In this document: piece by piece, positions 17,104 through 26,088 of the stretch | Numbering within the stretch: the first letter of the stretch is position 1 | Layout: every line of letters begins with the position of its first letter | Assembly: GCF_900177675.1 (NCBI RefSeq) | Contig: NZ_FXWM01000001.1 | Location: 3,233,001-3,297,000, forward strand | Length of the DNA: 64,000 bases | Direction: 5' to 3' | Origin: Bacillus sp. OV166 | Lineage (GTDB): Bacteria; Bacillota; Bacilli; Bacillales; Cytobacillaceae | Made by a program: the position numbers and the translations under genes | The notes under the pieces: generated by a model | The model's input: the letters and a program-made list of their open reading frames with translations, nothing else | Databases searched by the model: none | What the model was told of the DNA's origin: nothing

Positions 17104-20100
17104 ATGAAGGTAAATATAAAAAAGGTAGTTTCAATGTTTATGATATTTGCAATTATTTTATCACAACAGCCTTTAAGTTCATTTGCGGCAGAAGACATTG
17201 TCGGGAGGGATGAGTTTTCACAGATATATACCAATTATGATTTGTCTCAAACTGCTGAACTTTTCCCCTATTCGTTATTTCAACAAAATATAGACACACT
17301 GAAATGGGAGCAAAAGCAGAATGTAGAAGTAGATAGTGGTGCTATTTCATATGCTTCAGAAGCAGAACCTGAGAAAAATTTTTCCCTTAATAATGAAGTA
17401 AAGGTTGGTAAAGATACCGATGGGCAATTCGAAACCTACATAAAATTTGGGAACAACCTTCCTGCGTTGAACGGAGGTTTATTTTTAGGGGCGAAGCTTC
17501 GCCTTAAAGAGCTGAATAACGAGTACGACTGCTACTACTGTAAATATTATACAGATGAACAATTCTCAATCCATAAAATCCTAGAGCCGTGGAGCGCTAA
17601 CGATTTAACATGGGCGAATAAGCCAGGTATATCAGAAAGTCCTATTTCCAGTAGGACAACAGCTATGCCTGTAAACGGCGCCTATTTTACCTGGGATGTT
17701 TCGGGTCTTGTTCTTGATTGGTATAAAAACCCCGGTAGCTATTTAGGCTTGGCACTTAAGGATTCTGGCACCCAGTCAAATACATACCTAAGGACCTTTA
17801 GTAAATTAAACAGTAATCTAATCCAGGTGCCAGTACTACAAGTTCAATATTCACCTAAGCCGAAGGCGCCAAGTGGAATAGCAAATAGTTTACAGGCTAA
17901 CTCCGGGAAAGGGAAGATTAATCTCCAATGGTCATCTGTTACAGGTGCCAAGGGATATAGGGTTTACCTCTATAACGGAAAAGAATTTGAACAGGTGTAC
18001 GACGGAGCGGCTACAAGCTGGTCCTCATTTGGCAAAAACTTATGGCCGACTAATGACCAGATTAACAATGGAGATGTAGCTCTACGAAAAGATGGGTTGG
18101 GGACGGATTTATCCGATAATCCTGGATTGGTGTACCAGCGTCAGGGAGATACCAGTAGAGCAGCGGATACCTATTATTTCAAAATTTCGGCCTATAACGA
18201 ATATGGCGAAACAGAACTGTCTGATGAAGCCGCAGTCAAAATGCCGGATACGACGGCTCCAACGGTTCCAGAAAATATTAAGGCTTCCGATGAGCTGATC
18301 TCCCATTTTACTCTGACATGGGACCCCTCAATGGATAAATCGCAGTTGAAGTATAACGTAAAAATTACGACTGAATCTGGATATCAAGTTTTTTCTGGAA
18401 CTTCAGAAACCAATAGTATAACGGTTCCTGAAAGGTACCTTTTACCTAGAGAAACATATAAAATTTCTGTAATGGCTGTGGATATGGGCGGTTATCAAAG
18501 TAATTATTCTGCCTATTCATCTCCGGTCACTGTAACGGCCAGAGAGAAAATGGATGCACAATTTGTTGGATGGTCTGCCCCTATTTCTGTTCAAGAAGCT
18601 GGAAGCACTCCTAATGTAAAAATTGTATTAAAGAACATGGGTGTAGAGCCTTGGACACAAGCAGGGGGTTATCAATTAAAGGCAAATGGAGCTGATTTCT
18701 TAATAGATTTAGCTTCAACGGATACCATCAAACCTGGAGAAACAAAAACGTTTGAATTTAAGCTGCCGGCCAATATGCAACTTGGAACTACTCAAATAAT
18801 ATGGCAAATGTACAATCAAAATACAGGATACTTTGGTAGTAGCTGTACGATGGCCGTTACGTTTGAAGACCGGATGGGACCGCAAATTTCCCTAGTTTCT
18901 CCCGCTGACAACCAAAGGATTAATGGAAAAATACGGATTGAAGGATCGATTTCAGATTTTCAGTTAAAAAAGTACAGTGTTTTTTATGGCTATGGTGAAT
19001 CACCTGTCGAATGGATTCCTATTAAAGAAGTTGAAGGCTCTATAGTCGATCTTGGAGAATGGGAAACAACAAACCATAAAATTGGAGCATATAAGCTGCG
19101 GATTGAAGCGGAAGATGCTTCGGGGAATCAATCAACCTTGGAGCGAAACGTCTATGTTTATAATCCAGTTCCTACCCCAGCCGCTTACGAAATAACTGAC
19201 CAGTCAACATTGGTGACAGGAACGGCAAAACCGGGTACAACGATTCTTATTTTTAAAAATGGAGAACAGCTTGTAAGTGGATTAGTTAATGAGGATGGGA
19301 CTTTTTCAATCCCTATCACCAGGCAGTCGCCTGACACTGAGATAAAAATTATCTCCATGGACGGATACTACGAAAGCAATGCTGTGAATATCCGGGTAAA
19401 AGACGTAACCCCGCCAGAACAGCCATTGGTTCAGACAATCACTAATAAAACTTCTGTTATTACTGGAAAAACTGAACCTTCTGCTTTAGTAATGGTAAGA
19501 GTGCCAGATAGAACGGTCACCGGAAAAGCTGATTCCGCTGGTAATTTTTCTATCAGCATACCAATCCAAAACTATGGTACTGCGATTTCAATTACCGTTC
19601 AGGATTGCGCTCAGCTTCAAAGCATAGAAAAGAAGATTCTTGTTTCAAGAGTCGCCCCGAATATCCCGTCTGTTAATGCTGTTACCAATAAAGCGGCACA
19701 GGTTACAGGAAAGACGGAAAAGTACGCAGTCGTGACAGTAGGAATAGGTACACGCTCCTATTCTGCAAAAGCCGATGTATATGGGAATTATAAAGTAGCT
19801 ATTCCAATCCAAAATAGTGGCGCTAAACTGAATATTACAGCTAAGGACACGGCAGGAAACATCAGTGCAACACGTTCCACGACGGTTTCGAGGGTCGCTC
19901 CGAATACTCCTGGTGTCAATGCGGTTAATAATAAATCTTCATATGTATCAGGCAAAACTGAAAAGTATGCCATTGTAATGGCAAAAATAGATTTGAAAAC
20001 CTACAGCACGAAAGCCGATGCTTATGGTAACTATAAAATAGCCATTCCGATTCAGAATAGCGGAATAAAAATTTATATAACAGCTAAAGATACCGCTGGA

Positions 20101-20379
20101 AATATTAGTGCGGCAGCATCAATTACGGTAGCACGAGTTGCGCCTAATATTCCTTTAGTAAATGCAGTAAGGTATTATTCAACAACAGTTTCGGGTAAGA
20201 CAGAACGATATGTAGATGTTAGTGTAAGAATCGGTACAAGGGTTTACAGTGCCAAATCTGACTACTATGGAAACTTTAAGGTTTCCATTCCAAAACAAAG
20301 AACCGGAACAAAACTGACTGTAACCGCCAAGGATGCCAAAGGATTAGTTAGCTCAGCAAGAACGGTAACCGTTTATTAA
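17104..20379 (+). CDS. secreted multi-domain protein: DNRLRE, fibronectin III and bacterial Ig repeats
   Basis: 1091 residues. A signal peptide of about 29 residues ends FAA. Residues ~30-255 form a DNRLRE-type domain (LKEL...WSANDLTWANKPG; TWDVSGLVLDWYKNP). Two fibronectin type III-like domains follow (~257-380 and ~383-478), then two further Ig-like domains (~480-590 and ~590-687). Five C-terminal bacterial-Ig repeats of 81-82 residues start near 688, 769, 851, 932 and 1013, the last four sharing APN-PxVNAVxN, VSGKTE and AKxDxYGNYKVxIPIQ. There is no LPxTG anchor, so it is probably secreted or held non-covalently. Such proteins are cell-surface adhesins or scaffolds; the ligand is unknown. 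ATG 17104 follows AAGGAG. Confidence 0.85.
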   Translation: MKVNIKKVVSMFMIFAIILSQQPLSSFAAEDIVGRDEFSQIYTNYDLSQTAELFPYSLFQQNIDTLKWEQKQNVEVDSGAISYASEAEPEKNFSLNNEVKVGKDTDGQFETYIKFGNNLPALNGGLFLGAKLRLKELNNEYDCYYCKYYTDEQFSIHKILEPWSANDLTWANKPGISESPISSRTTAMPVNGAYFTWDVSGLVLDWYKNPGSYLGLALKDSGTQSNTYLRTFSKLNSNLIQVPVLQVQYSPKPKAPSGIANSLQANSGKGKINLQWSSVTGAKGYRVYLYNGKEFEQVYDGAATSWSSFGKNLWPTNDQINNGDVALRKDGLGTDLSDNPGLVYQRQGDTSRAADTYYFKISAYNEYGETELSDEAAVKMPDTTAPTVPENIKASDELISHFTLTWDPSMDKSQLKYNVKITTESGYQVFSGTSETNSITVPERYLLPRETYKISVMAVDMGGYQSNYSAYSSPVTVTAREKMDAQFVGWSAPISVQEAGSTPNVKIVLKNMGVEPWTQAGGYQLKANGADFLIDLASTDTIKPGETKTFEFKLPANMQLGTTQIIWQMYNQNTGYFGSSCTMAVTFEDRMGPQISLVSPADNQRINGKIRIEGSISDFQLKKYSVFYGYGESPVEWIPIKEVEGSIVDLGEWETTNHKIGAYKLRIEAEDASGNQSTLERNVYVYNPVPTPAAYEITDQSTLVTGTAKPGTTILIFKNGEQLVSGLVNEDGTFSIPITRQSPDTEIKIISMDGYYESNAVNIRVKDVTPPEQPLVQTITNKTSVITGKTEPSALVMVRVPDRTVTGKADSAGNFSISIPIQNYGTAISITVQDCAQLQSIEKKILVSRVAPNIPSVNAVTNKAAQVTGKTEKYAVVTVGIGTRSYSAKADVYGNYKVAIPIQNSGAKLNITAKDTAGNISATRSTTVSRVAPNTPGVNAVNNKSSYVSGKTEKYAIVMAKIDLKTYSTKADAYGNYKIAIPIQNSGIKIYITAKDTAGNISAAASITVARVAPNIPLVNAVRYYSTTVSGKTERYVDVSVRIGTRVYSAKSDYYGNFKVSIPKQRTGTKLTVTAKDAKGLVSSARTVTVY

Positions 20380-20454
20380 ATAAAGAAACATCTAAATGGA
20401 GAGGATTGACCCTATCTCTAGGGGATACCTTCATATTAATTAATCTTATAAAAA

Positions 20455-20486
20455 AAGGTTAGCCAGATCTGGCTAACCTTATATTA
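20455..20486 (+). terminator. intrinsic terminator
   Basis: A 13-bp perfect stem (AAGGTTAGCCAGA with its complement) followed by a T/A tail. It ends the Ig-protein transcript. Confidence 0.85.
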
Positions 20487-20590
20487 CGAACGGGTGCTTT
20501 TCTTTAATATGAAGGCGTCTTTTTGTAATGCCCCAACACATTTAAGATTTTAGATCTTGTTAGGGTAAAGAAAAGATTGTGAAGATTTCT
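20487..20590 (+). repeat. type II repeat with conserved linker
   Basis: GAACGGGTGC, hairpin TTTCTTTAATATGAAGGCGTC plus Ts, then a linker (GCCCCAACACATTTAAG, GATCTTGTTAGGGTAAAG) ending AGATTGTGAAG, directly joined to the next type I left box. The linker recurs at 27625 and 38185. Confidence 0.65.
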
Positions 20591-20662
20591 ACTTAAACTA
20601 TAGGGTGCTTTTAACAACAAATGGGCTGTTTCGGCAGTCTTTTTTCTTCATTAAAAGGGGTG
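20591..20662 (+). repeat. type I intergenic repeat
   Basis: CTTAAACTATAGGGTGC, arms CTTTTAA and TTAAAAG enclosing GGGCTGtttcgGCAGTC plus T run. The right outer box is degenerate and supplies the RBS of the next gene. Confidence 0.65.
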
Positions 20663-20668
20663 AGAATT

Positions 20669-21127
20669 TTGACAGTTCATCATTATATAGCTTCAAATAG
20701 GGAGATTCCAACTGGTGATTTTGGTCAAAACCCTAAGCAGAATGAGAATATGATTATTTATGAGACAGAAGATGACTTTTTTGGCATATCAGTATGGGAC
20801 TTAGAAGGTTATGATGAAATAAGGGGGAAATTTTCCAACCCTTTTGTGTATCATCTTGATTGTCGTAATAATAGAAAATGTTATAGCGATTTATTTAAGT
20901 ATATTAATAAAAATCTTTCCGACGGTGAGAGTATAGAATTATATACTTGCTTGGATGGAGATGAACTGAAAGAAAAGAACGATACACTATATATTATTGT
21001 TAACTTAAAAACAAAGCATTTCATTAATGATATAGGAAATTTTAGGCTAAACCAAAAACGCTTATTTGATGAATTAAGTGAACGGTTTTCATTTAGAGAG
21101 AGGCAATATGTAGTGGTAACTAAATAA
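20669..21127 (+). CDS. hypothetical protein (152 aa)
   Basis: TTG start with AAAAGGGGTGAG upstream; the frame is open further back, but only through the repeat. Soluble, acidic, with ETEDDFFGISVWDLEGYDE, an ELYTCLDGDELKEKNDTLYIIV strand and a C-terminal FRERQYVVVTK. No recognisable catalytic motif. Flanked on both sides by type I repeats and 22 bp from the next. Confidence 0.65.
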   Translation: MTVHHYIASNREIPTGDFGQNPKQNENMIIYETEDDFFGISVWDLEGYDEIRGKFSNPFVYHLDCRNNRKCYSDLFKYINKNLSDGESIELYTCLDGDELKEKNDTLYIIVNLKTKHFINDIGNFRLNQKRLFDELSERFSFRERQYVVVTK

Positions 21128-21148
21128 CAATACTTCTCTTTCTCTTAT

Positions 21149-21246
21149 TAAGCTAACGGGTGCAAGAGTTGAAGAAGATAATTGGTTGCTTGTGGCAGCC
21201 TATTTCTTTATCGTTCTTCAACTAAAGGGGCAGTATAGTTGAAGAA
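21149..21246 (+). repeat. type I intergenic repeat
   Basis: AGCTAACgggTGCAAGAGTTGAAGAA, central GGTTGCttgtgGCAGCC, then TTCTTCAACTAAAGGGGCAGTATAGTTGAAG. The inner arms AGTTGAAGAA/TTCTTCAACT are perfectly complementary over 10 bp. Confidence 0.8.
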
Positions 21247-21411
21247 AAAGTACAAAAAAAAACTAAGAGAACCAATAGAGTTAAACAACACAATCATAAA
21301 GTGAAAAAGCCTTTTTTATCAAGTTTAAATATGTAAAAATTTAATCGAATTTTCTGATTTAAAGAATATAAAAGCAATCACTCAAGTCATTCGGTGTGAA
21401 CAACGGCGCCA

Positions 21412-21510
21412 ATTGTCCAAACCATGTAGTAATTTTTCAGGTGGCTTTTGCAGCCACTTCCTAGTATATCAGCAATGTAAGCGCAAACCAACTGGTTAAT
21501 GTTGGACAAT
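21412..21510. repeat. 99-bp inverted-repeat segment
   Basis: ATTGTCCAA (21412-21420) and TTGGACAAT (21502-21510) are perfect inverted ends. A GTGGCT/AGCCAC hairpin lies near the middle. The size and ends could be those of a miniature transposable element, or it may be a long hairpin; only one copy is in the window. Confidence 0.4.
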
Positions 21511-21628
21511 AAGAGTGTATGAAAAACTAAGAAAACAGGAGAAAAACAGAGTTTAACCAATTTAGCAAATTAAGTATATAACCCCATTACCAATCTCGTT
21601 CAATTTCTTTCTCATTAAAATTTTATTT

Positions 21629-21700
21629 ATGATTGGTGGACTTTTATGTTTGGCTGTTGGGATATACGGCATTATGGGAGGATTCCTACAAATTAATTAA
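21629..21700 (+). CDS. tiny hydrophobic peptide (23 aa) or gene relic
   Basis: MIGGLLCLAVGIYGIMGGFLQIN, a single membrane segment. The same frame is open upstream to about 21573 without a start or RBS, so it may be the end of a lost membrane protein. Its stop codon abuts a type I right half. Confidence 0.3.
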   Translation: MIGGLLCLAVGIYGIMGGFLQIN

Positions 21701-21724
21701 ACTAACGTGGCAGGTTAGTTGAGG
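21697..21724 (+). repeat. type I repeat, right half only
   Basis: ATTAAACTAACGTGGCAGGTTAGTTGAG; no left half upstream. Confidence 0.6.
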
Positions 21725-21776
21725 AATGAATTTACATTTATGATGTTGAATTATATATAAAAGGGAGGCTTAAATA

Positions 21777-22034
21777 ATGAATAAGGAAAAGCAATTAGTT
21801 ATTCCTTTAGACGGTTTAATAAAATTTAAAGAAAATTCAACTAGATTCCTTCTTAAATATAGGTTTATTATTTTAACTCTAGTTTTAATAGGTACGTTTT
21901 ATTATTTTTTAGAAAATCAAATGTTAACAAATGATTTAAATCTTTATGTTAGTGCTTTTAAAATTATTACTACCTATATTTTACCTTGGGGAATATTGTA
22001 TTGTTTAATTCAAATAATGAAAAGAACAAAATAA
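21777..22034 (+). CDS. small membrane protein (85 aa), unknown
   Basis: ATG 21777 with GGGAGG upstream. Two hydrophobic segments (FIILTLVLIGTFYYFL and IITTYILPWGILYCLIQIM) with a Lys-rich start and end. No family recognised. It lies between a type I half site and a terminator/type I site. Confidence 0.6.
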   Translation: MNKEKQLVIPLDGLIKFKENSTRFLLKYRFIILTLVLIGTFYYFLENQMLTNDLNLYVSAFKIITTYILPWGILYCLIQIMKRTK

Positions 22035-22080
22035 CCAACGAATAGATCAAAATAAAGTTTAGTTTATAAACGGTATTACA

Positions 22081-22112
22081 GGTGCGATACTTAAAAACGG
22101 TATCGCCTTTTT
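22081..22112 (+). terminator. terminator hairpin, perhaps a diverged repeat
   Basis: GGTGCGATAC and GGTATCGCC form a stem followed by six Ts. The GGTGC resembles the repeat left box. Confidence 0.65.
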
Positions 22113-22130
22113 TGTTGATTAACATAGAAG

Positions 22131-22236
22131 ATTGTGAAGTATTGTACTTAAAGTAACGGGGTGCAAGAGTTAAGGATCGGGATGGCTGCGGCGATCCCTT
22201 TTTCTTATTGCACTAACGAAGAAGAATAGTTCAATA
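22131..22236 (+). repeat. type I repeat with AGATTGTGAAG leader
   Basis: GATTGTGAAG (22131-) precedes AAAGTAACgggGTGCAAGAGTT (22151-), centre GGGAT-GGCTGCGGCG-ATCCC with Ts, right CACTAACGAAGAAGAATAGTTC. Confidence 0.7.
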
Positions 22237-22360
22237 AAAATTGATAGAAGGAAAAAACATTAAAATGTAGAAGTGGTAATAAATGTATACAAAGAGAATA
22301 TCATTACCTTGAAACTAATGAAAATTATACGGTATCAGCCATAGTCTTCTCCTCAGGTGG

Positions 22361-22636
22361 ATGCCAAACCTCAGAGTTGCTCCAGCACTTTTATTTCATT
22401 CGTTAGCAGCACCATCAATTTTAACTTCTTTGGCGTTTATCCTTTTCCCAACGATGGGGGCAATAAGATTAGCTAAGTTTAGTGTTAAACCAACCATTGG
22501 GTATTTTAAAGGTTTACCCATTTCAGCTGCTGGATTGCCATTGGCTGGTATGGGATTCTTTTTATATAGCAATGCATGGATTACCTTATTCCTCGCTCTG
22601 TTAATGGTAAGTCCAATTAAGGTTAAAAAACTTTAA
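22361..22636 (+). pseudogene. pssA: C-terminal fragment of phosphatidylserine synthase
   Basis: The frame reads RVAPALLFHSLA, FILFPTMGAIRLAKFSV, YFKGLPISAAGLPLAGMGFF and ends IKVKKL. This is the membrane C-terminal half of CDP-diacylglycerol-serine O-phosphatidyltransferase. The N-terminal part with the catalytic CDP-alcohol phosphotransferase motif is absent, so it is non-functional. In B. subtilis pssA lies beside the DedA gene ybfM; a DedA gene follows here after the IS, so the order is a relic of that locus. Confidence 0.75.
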
Positions 22637-22793
22637 TTTTAATATCCATTGTAAAAAAGCTGGTAACCTTTTCGATGAACTATAACCCGAATAATGGACA
22701 CTTTATAAAAAGTCCCTTATTCGGGTTTTTCTGTGTCCATTTCACAAAAACCCGTTTATAATCAAACTCAATGATGTGAGCGGAGGACATATA

Positions 22794-23222
22794 ATGAGTA
22801 AAATTATTTTTAATGAAATTCAAATGAAACTACTAGAACAGAATCCAAATGTACAACACGTATCGGATCGTTCTATCGCATATAAGCCTGAATTTAAGGT
22901 AGAAGCAATTAAAGAAAATTCAAATGGTAAAGGACCTGCCCAAATTTTTATTGAACATGGATTTGACTTAGAAATGATTGGGTCTGATAAACCTAGTGAA
23001 TGTTTAAAACGCTGGAGGAAAACATTTGAGCAGTTTGGGGAGGATGGTTTCTTCACAGAAAGGCGTGGAAAAGCAAGCACTGGTAGACCCTCTTCAAAGC
23101 CTCTTTCAGTTGAGGATAACTTAAAGAAAGCTGAAGCACGAATTAAATTCCTAGAAGCGGAGCTTGAATTCTTAAAAAAGCTAGACGAACTAGAAAGGCA
23201 GGCGAAGAAGAAGAAAAAGTAA
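22794..23222 (+). CDS. IS3-family transposase OrfA
   Basis: 142 residues; GGAGG precedes the ATG at 22794 (a GTG at 22776 is also in frame). It begins with an HTH region (KPEFKVEAIKENSNGKGPAQIF) and has a C-terminal coiled-coil (LKKAEARIKFLEAELEFLKK) ending in a Lys run. The run G-AAA-AAG before the stop lies where a -1 ribosomal frameshift would join it to OrfB, whose frame is open from there. It binds the IS ends. Confidence 0.88.
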   Translation: MSKIIFNEIQMKLLEQNPNVQHVSDRSIAYKPEFKVEAIKENSNGKGPAQIFIEHGFDLEMIGSDKPSECLKRWRKTFEQFGEDGFFTERRGKASTGRPSSKPLSVEDNLKKAEARIKFLEAELEFLKKLDELERQAKKKKK

Positions 23223-23239
23223 CCGTTTCAGAGAAGTAT

Positions 23240-24124
23240 ATGCTTATCGAACAAACTATTAGAAAGTTTGGGCTTATACATATGGTGAAATTCCTCTGTC
23301 AGAAGGCAGAGGTAAGCAGAAGTGGATATTATGCTTGGGTAAAGGCTGAAAGCATGCGGTCTGAGCGAGAAGAGAATGATTGGAATGATTATGAGTTAAT
23401 CAAGGAAATATTTAATAAGAAAAAGGGTTTCGCTGGAGCACTTACTATCAAAATGATTTTAGAGAATGACTATTTTGTGGAAATGAATCACAAAAAAATC
23501 CGACGGATTATGAGGAAGTTTAATTTAGTGGCAAAGGTTCGCCAAATTAATCCTTACAAAAAAATGGCTAAAGCTACCCAAGAACATAAGACTCTCTCTA
23601 ACCTATTAAATCGAGAATTTGACCAAGGTGAGCCTGGAAAAGTATTGCTAACGGATATTACTTATGTGTACTATGGAGCAGCGCAACCGGCTTATTTGTC
23701 TTGTGTAAAGGACTCCTCGACAAGGGAAATTGTTGCTTATCATTTGTCCAGAACATTAAAGATGGATCTTGTTTATTGTACATTGGATAAACTCTCTGTA
23801 GCACTTGGTGATCTAGTTCATCCGGAAGCTATGATTCACTCAGACCAAGGGTTCCATTACACGCATCCAGAATTTCAAAAAAGAGTGAAAAAGCTAAAGC
23901 TTACTCAGTCTATGTCCCGTAAGGGAAATTGTTGGGATAACGCCCCAATGGAATCATTCTTTGGTCATTTAAAGGATGAAGTAGACTATTCTTCATGTCA
24001 GAGCTTTGAGGAATTACAGGGATTGATAGGAACCTATATTGAGGAGTACAACACCAACAGATATCAATGGAGCCTAAATAAAATGACTCCGGCACAATAC
24101 CGGAGTCACTTATTAGCAGCTTAA
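23240..24124 (+). CDS. IS3-family transposase OrfB (DDE catalytic)
   Basis: About 294 residues in the -1 frame relative to OrfA. Contains an HTH_21-like region (SGYYAWVKAE) and an rve-type core with the catalytic D in LLTDITYV, D in IHSDQGFHY and E in APMESFFGHLKDE. No frameshifts or stops, so the element may be active, most likely through an OrfAB fusion. Confidence 0.92.
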   Translation: MLIEQTIRKFGLIHMVKFLCQKAEVSRSGYYAWVKAESMRSEREENDWNDYELIKEIFNKKKGFAGALTIKMILENDYFVEMNHKKIRRIMRKFNLVAKVRQINPYKKMAKATQEHKTLSNLLNREFDQGEPGKVLLTDITYVYYGAAQPAYLSCVKDSSTREIVAYHLSRTLKMDLVYCTLDKLSVALGDLVHPEAMIHSDQGFHYTHPEFQKRVKKLKLTQSMSRKGNCWDNAPMESFFGHLKDEVDYSSCQSFEELQGLIGTYIEEYNTNRYQWSLNKMTPAQYRSHLLAA

Positions 24125-24339
24125 AATACTCGGTCTTTTTTTAGACTGTCCATTTTATGGGTCACAGTTCACGAAGGGATTAGCTTTTTTATTTTATCCA
24201 TCAACCTTTTTGTTCTCTTAAAACCAGATTAAGAATTCATTAATATGGAAATTGAATTCATTTATCGTGCTACATTGTATTTAGAACTAAATTTGAATTG
24301 ACTTTAGTGTTTCTTTTTATAAATATTGGAGGCATAATT

Positions 24340-25632
24340 ATGTCACATTTAATCACTATATTTGAACAGCACAGTTATCTGATTCTATTAACAGGAATCT
24401 TTCTAGAGCTTTTGGCCCTACCTATTTCAGGCGAATTTTTAATGAGCTACGCTGGTTATTTTGTATATCAAGGCAAAATGAGTTACATTTTAGCACTCCT
24501 GACAGTCTTTGTATCAGGCGGTGCGGGTATTACTGCAACTTATTGGATTGGTAAGGCAGGAGGATATAAATTGATTGAAAGATATGGAAAATATATCCAT
24601 TTGAGACCAGAAAGATATAAAAAAACTTCGGCTTGGTTTGAGCGTTCAGGCAGCAAACTGTTGGTCTTTGCTTATTTCATTCCAGGGATTAGGCATTTCA
24701 CTGGTTATATTTCAGGTATTTCAAGAATGCCTTTTCGAAAATTTATTATTCCTGCTTTTACAGGTTCATTTTTATGGGGATTTTGTTTTATTACCCTAGG
24801 AAAAGTATTGGGACCTCGTTGGGAGCCCTTTCATAAAGCAGCCAGTAAATATTTCATTATATTTATTCTTGTTTTTGTTATATTTTTGGCAGGTTATTTG
24901 GCCTATCGGTTTTATAAGAATCAAATCAAGGACTTTTTTATTCGTTTCATACAACGGTTGTTGAATCATCTAAAAACCATTAGAAAAATAGAGATCTTTC
25001 TTATTTTTCTCACTTTAGTGTTAATCGGTATGGTTACCTTGATGCTGGGAATGGCTCAAAACTATTTATATAACGACTTTGCTCAGTTTAATGAAATAGC
25101 AGAATATATGGTCAAGTCTGTTATTTATATGAGTTGGATGAAAGGGTTTTTAGTATTCCAACCTCCGTTTGTCCTTGCTAGCATTATTGCGATAACCATC
25201 ATTCGGATTTGGAAAAAGGGACGGAACAGGGTTCTTGAATATCTTCTTCTTGGGGTTTCCATAGGGGGTGCAAGACCCTTTCATGATGCCATAATTAAAA
25301 CATTTTCATACCTTCAATCATTCGGGTTTGTAGGAAAATTTCATTCCGCAAATTTTCCTGACATAAATGCTACGATTATGATTATCATTTACGGAACCTG
25401 TTTGTTTTTACTTGTCCGTCATTCGAAAAACAAGTATTTACCCATATTTGGTCCTTTATTTGGATTAATTTTATTAATAAGTCTGGCGGTTGTAAATATT
25501 GCTTCTGCCCATAACCTTCCAAGTGATATTGTGGGTGGTTATGTATATGGCTGTGTATGGATATTTTTTAACTTCTTGTTGTTTGAAATGCTACGGCTTG
25601 TTTTGGACAGGCATAAAGTAGAGTATGATTAA
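24340..25632 (+). CDS. DedA-PAP2 fusion membrane protein
   Basis: 430 residues from the ATG at 24340 (GGAGG upstream; 14 upstream codons are unlikely). Residues 1-200 are a DedA domain: GIFLELLALPISGEFLM, GITATYWIGKAGGYKL and the FIPGIRHFTGYISG block. Residues 220-430 are a PAP2-like domain with several membrane spans and the late motif ASAHNLPSDIVGGYVYG (His and Asp of the phosphatase site), but the upstream Lys/Arg phosphatase motif is not clear. DedA proteins act in undecaprenyl or phospholipid flipping; fused PAP2 units suggest a lipid-phosphate recycling role. It was probably the neighbour of pssA before the IS3 insertion. Confidence 0.82.
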   Translation: MSHLITIFEQHSYLILLTGIFLELLALPISGEFLMSYAGYFVYQGKMSYILALLTVFVSGGAGITATYWIGKAGGYKLIERYGKYIHLRPERYKKTSAWFERSGSKLLVFAYFIPGIRHFTGYISGISRMPFRKFIIPAFTGSFLWGFCFITLGKVLGPRWEPFHKAASKYFIIFILVFVIFLAGYLAYRFYKNQIKDFFIRFIQRLLNHLKTIRKIEIFLIFLTLVLIGMVTLMLGMAQNYLYNDFAQFNEIAEYMVKSVIYMSWMKGFLVFQPPFVLASIIAITIIRIWKKGRNRVLEYLLLGVSIGGARPFHDAIIKTFSYLQSFGFVGKFHSANFPDINATIMIIIYGTCLFLLVRHSKNKYLPIFGPLFGLILLISLAVVNIASAHNLPSDIVGGYVYGCVWIFFNFLLFEMLRLVLDRHKVEYD

Positions 25633-25662
25633 TGGTTTAGTTGTAGAAGGGGCGAATGTGAA

Positions 25663-25923
25663 GTGAAAACGCATATTTTAGTAATCGAGGATGAAACTCA
25701 AATTGCTCGTGCCTTAAAAGTGGAATTGGAGTATGAGGGTTTTCAAGTAACAGTAGAACATGATGGTAAAGCAGGATTAGAAACCGCCTTACAATCCGAA
25801 ATCGACTTGATTTTATTGGATGTGATGTTGCCTGGGTTAAGTGGAATCGAGGTACTAAGGAGTTTTAGAAAGGAAAACAGTAATACTCCTGTTATTCTTT
25901 TGACAGCTCGAAATACAACATGA
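25663..25923 (+). pseudogene. truncated OmpR-type response regulator (receiver only)
   Basis: GTG 25663 begins a clean receiver: HILVIEDETQIARALKVELEY, phospho-Asp in LILLDVMLPGLSG, and the Thr/Ser region VILLTARNTT, where it stops after 86 residues. The last ~30 residues of the receiver, including its conserved Lys, and the DNA-binding domain are gone. Sequence after the stop belongs to a different gene, so this is a deletion joint. Confidence 0.78.
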
Positions 25924-25934
25924 CAGGGTTTTAG

Positions 25935-26024
25935 TGGCAATCATTTGGTGCTTTTACAGCTTTTGGTGTGAGTAGTTTACTCGCAATTATTTCTGCATTG
26001 CTAATGTTCATCCTTCGTATATAA
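25935..26024 (+). pseudogene. C-terminal scrap of a membrane transporter
   Basis: A frame without a start reads QSFGAFTAFGVSSLLAIISA then LLMFILRI and stops at 26024. It looks like the last helix of a major-facilitator-type protein. It is joined to the truncated receiver. Confidence 0.4.
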
Positions 26025-26088
26025 CTGGGGTGAAAAAAATGAACCTAAAAATAAATAACTTGCTCTTAAGTTTGATTTATATTTGAAA

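Larger units (their letters stand above)
22676..24171 (+). mobile_element. IS3-family insertion sequence, apparently intact
   Basis: 1496 bp with imperfect terminal inverted repeats: TGAACTATAACCCG... at 22676 and the complement of TGAACTGTGACCCA... ending at 24171. Both ends continue into ATGGACA. A 3-bp CGA flanks each end, consistent with an IS3-type target duplication. It carries overlapping-style orfA and orfB. It sits inside the terminator hairpin following the pssA remnant. Confidence 0.9.
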
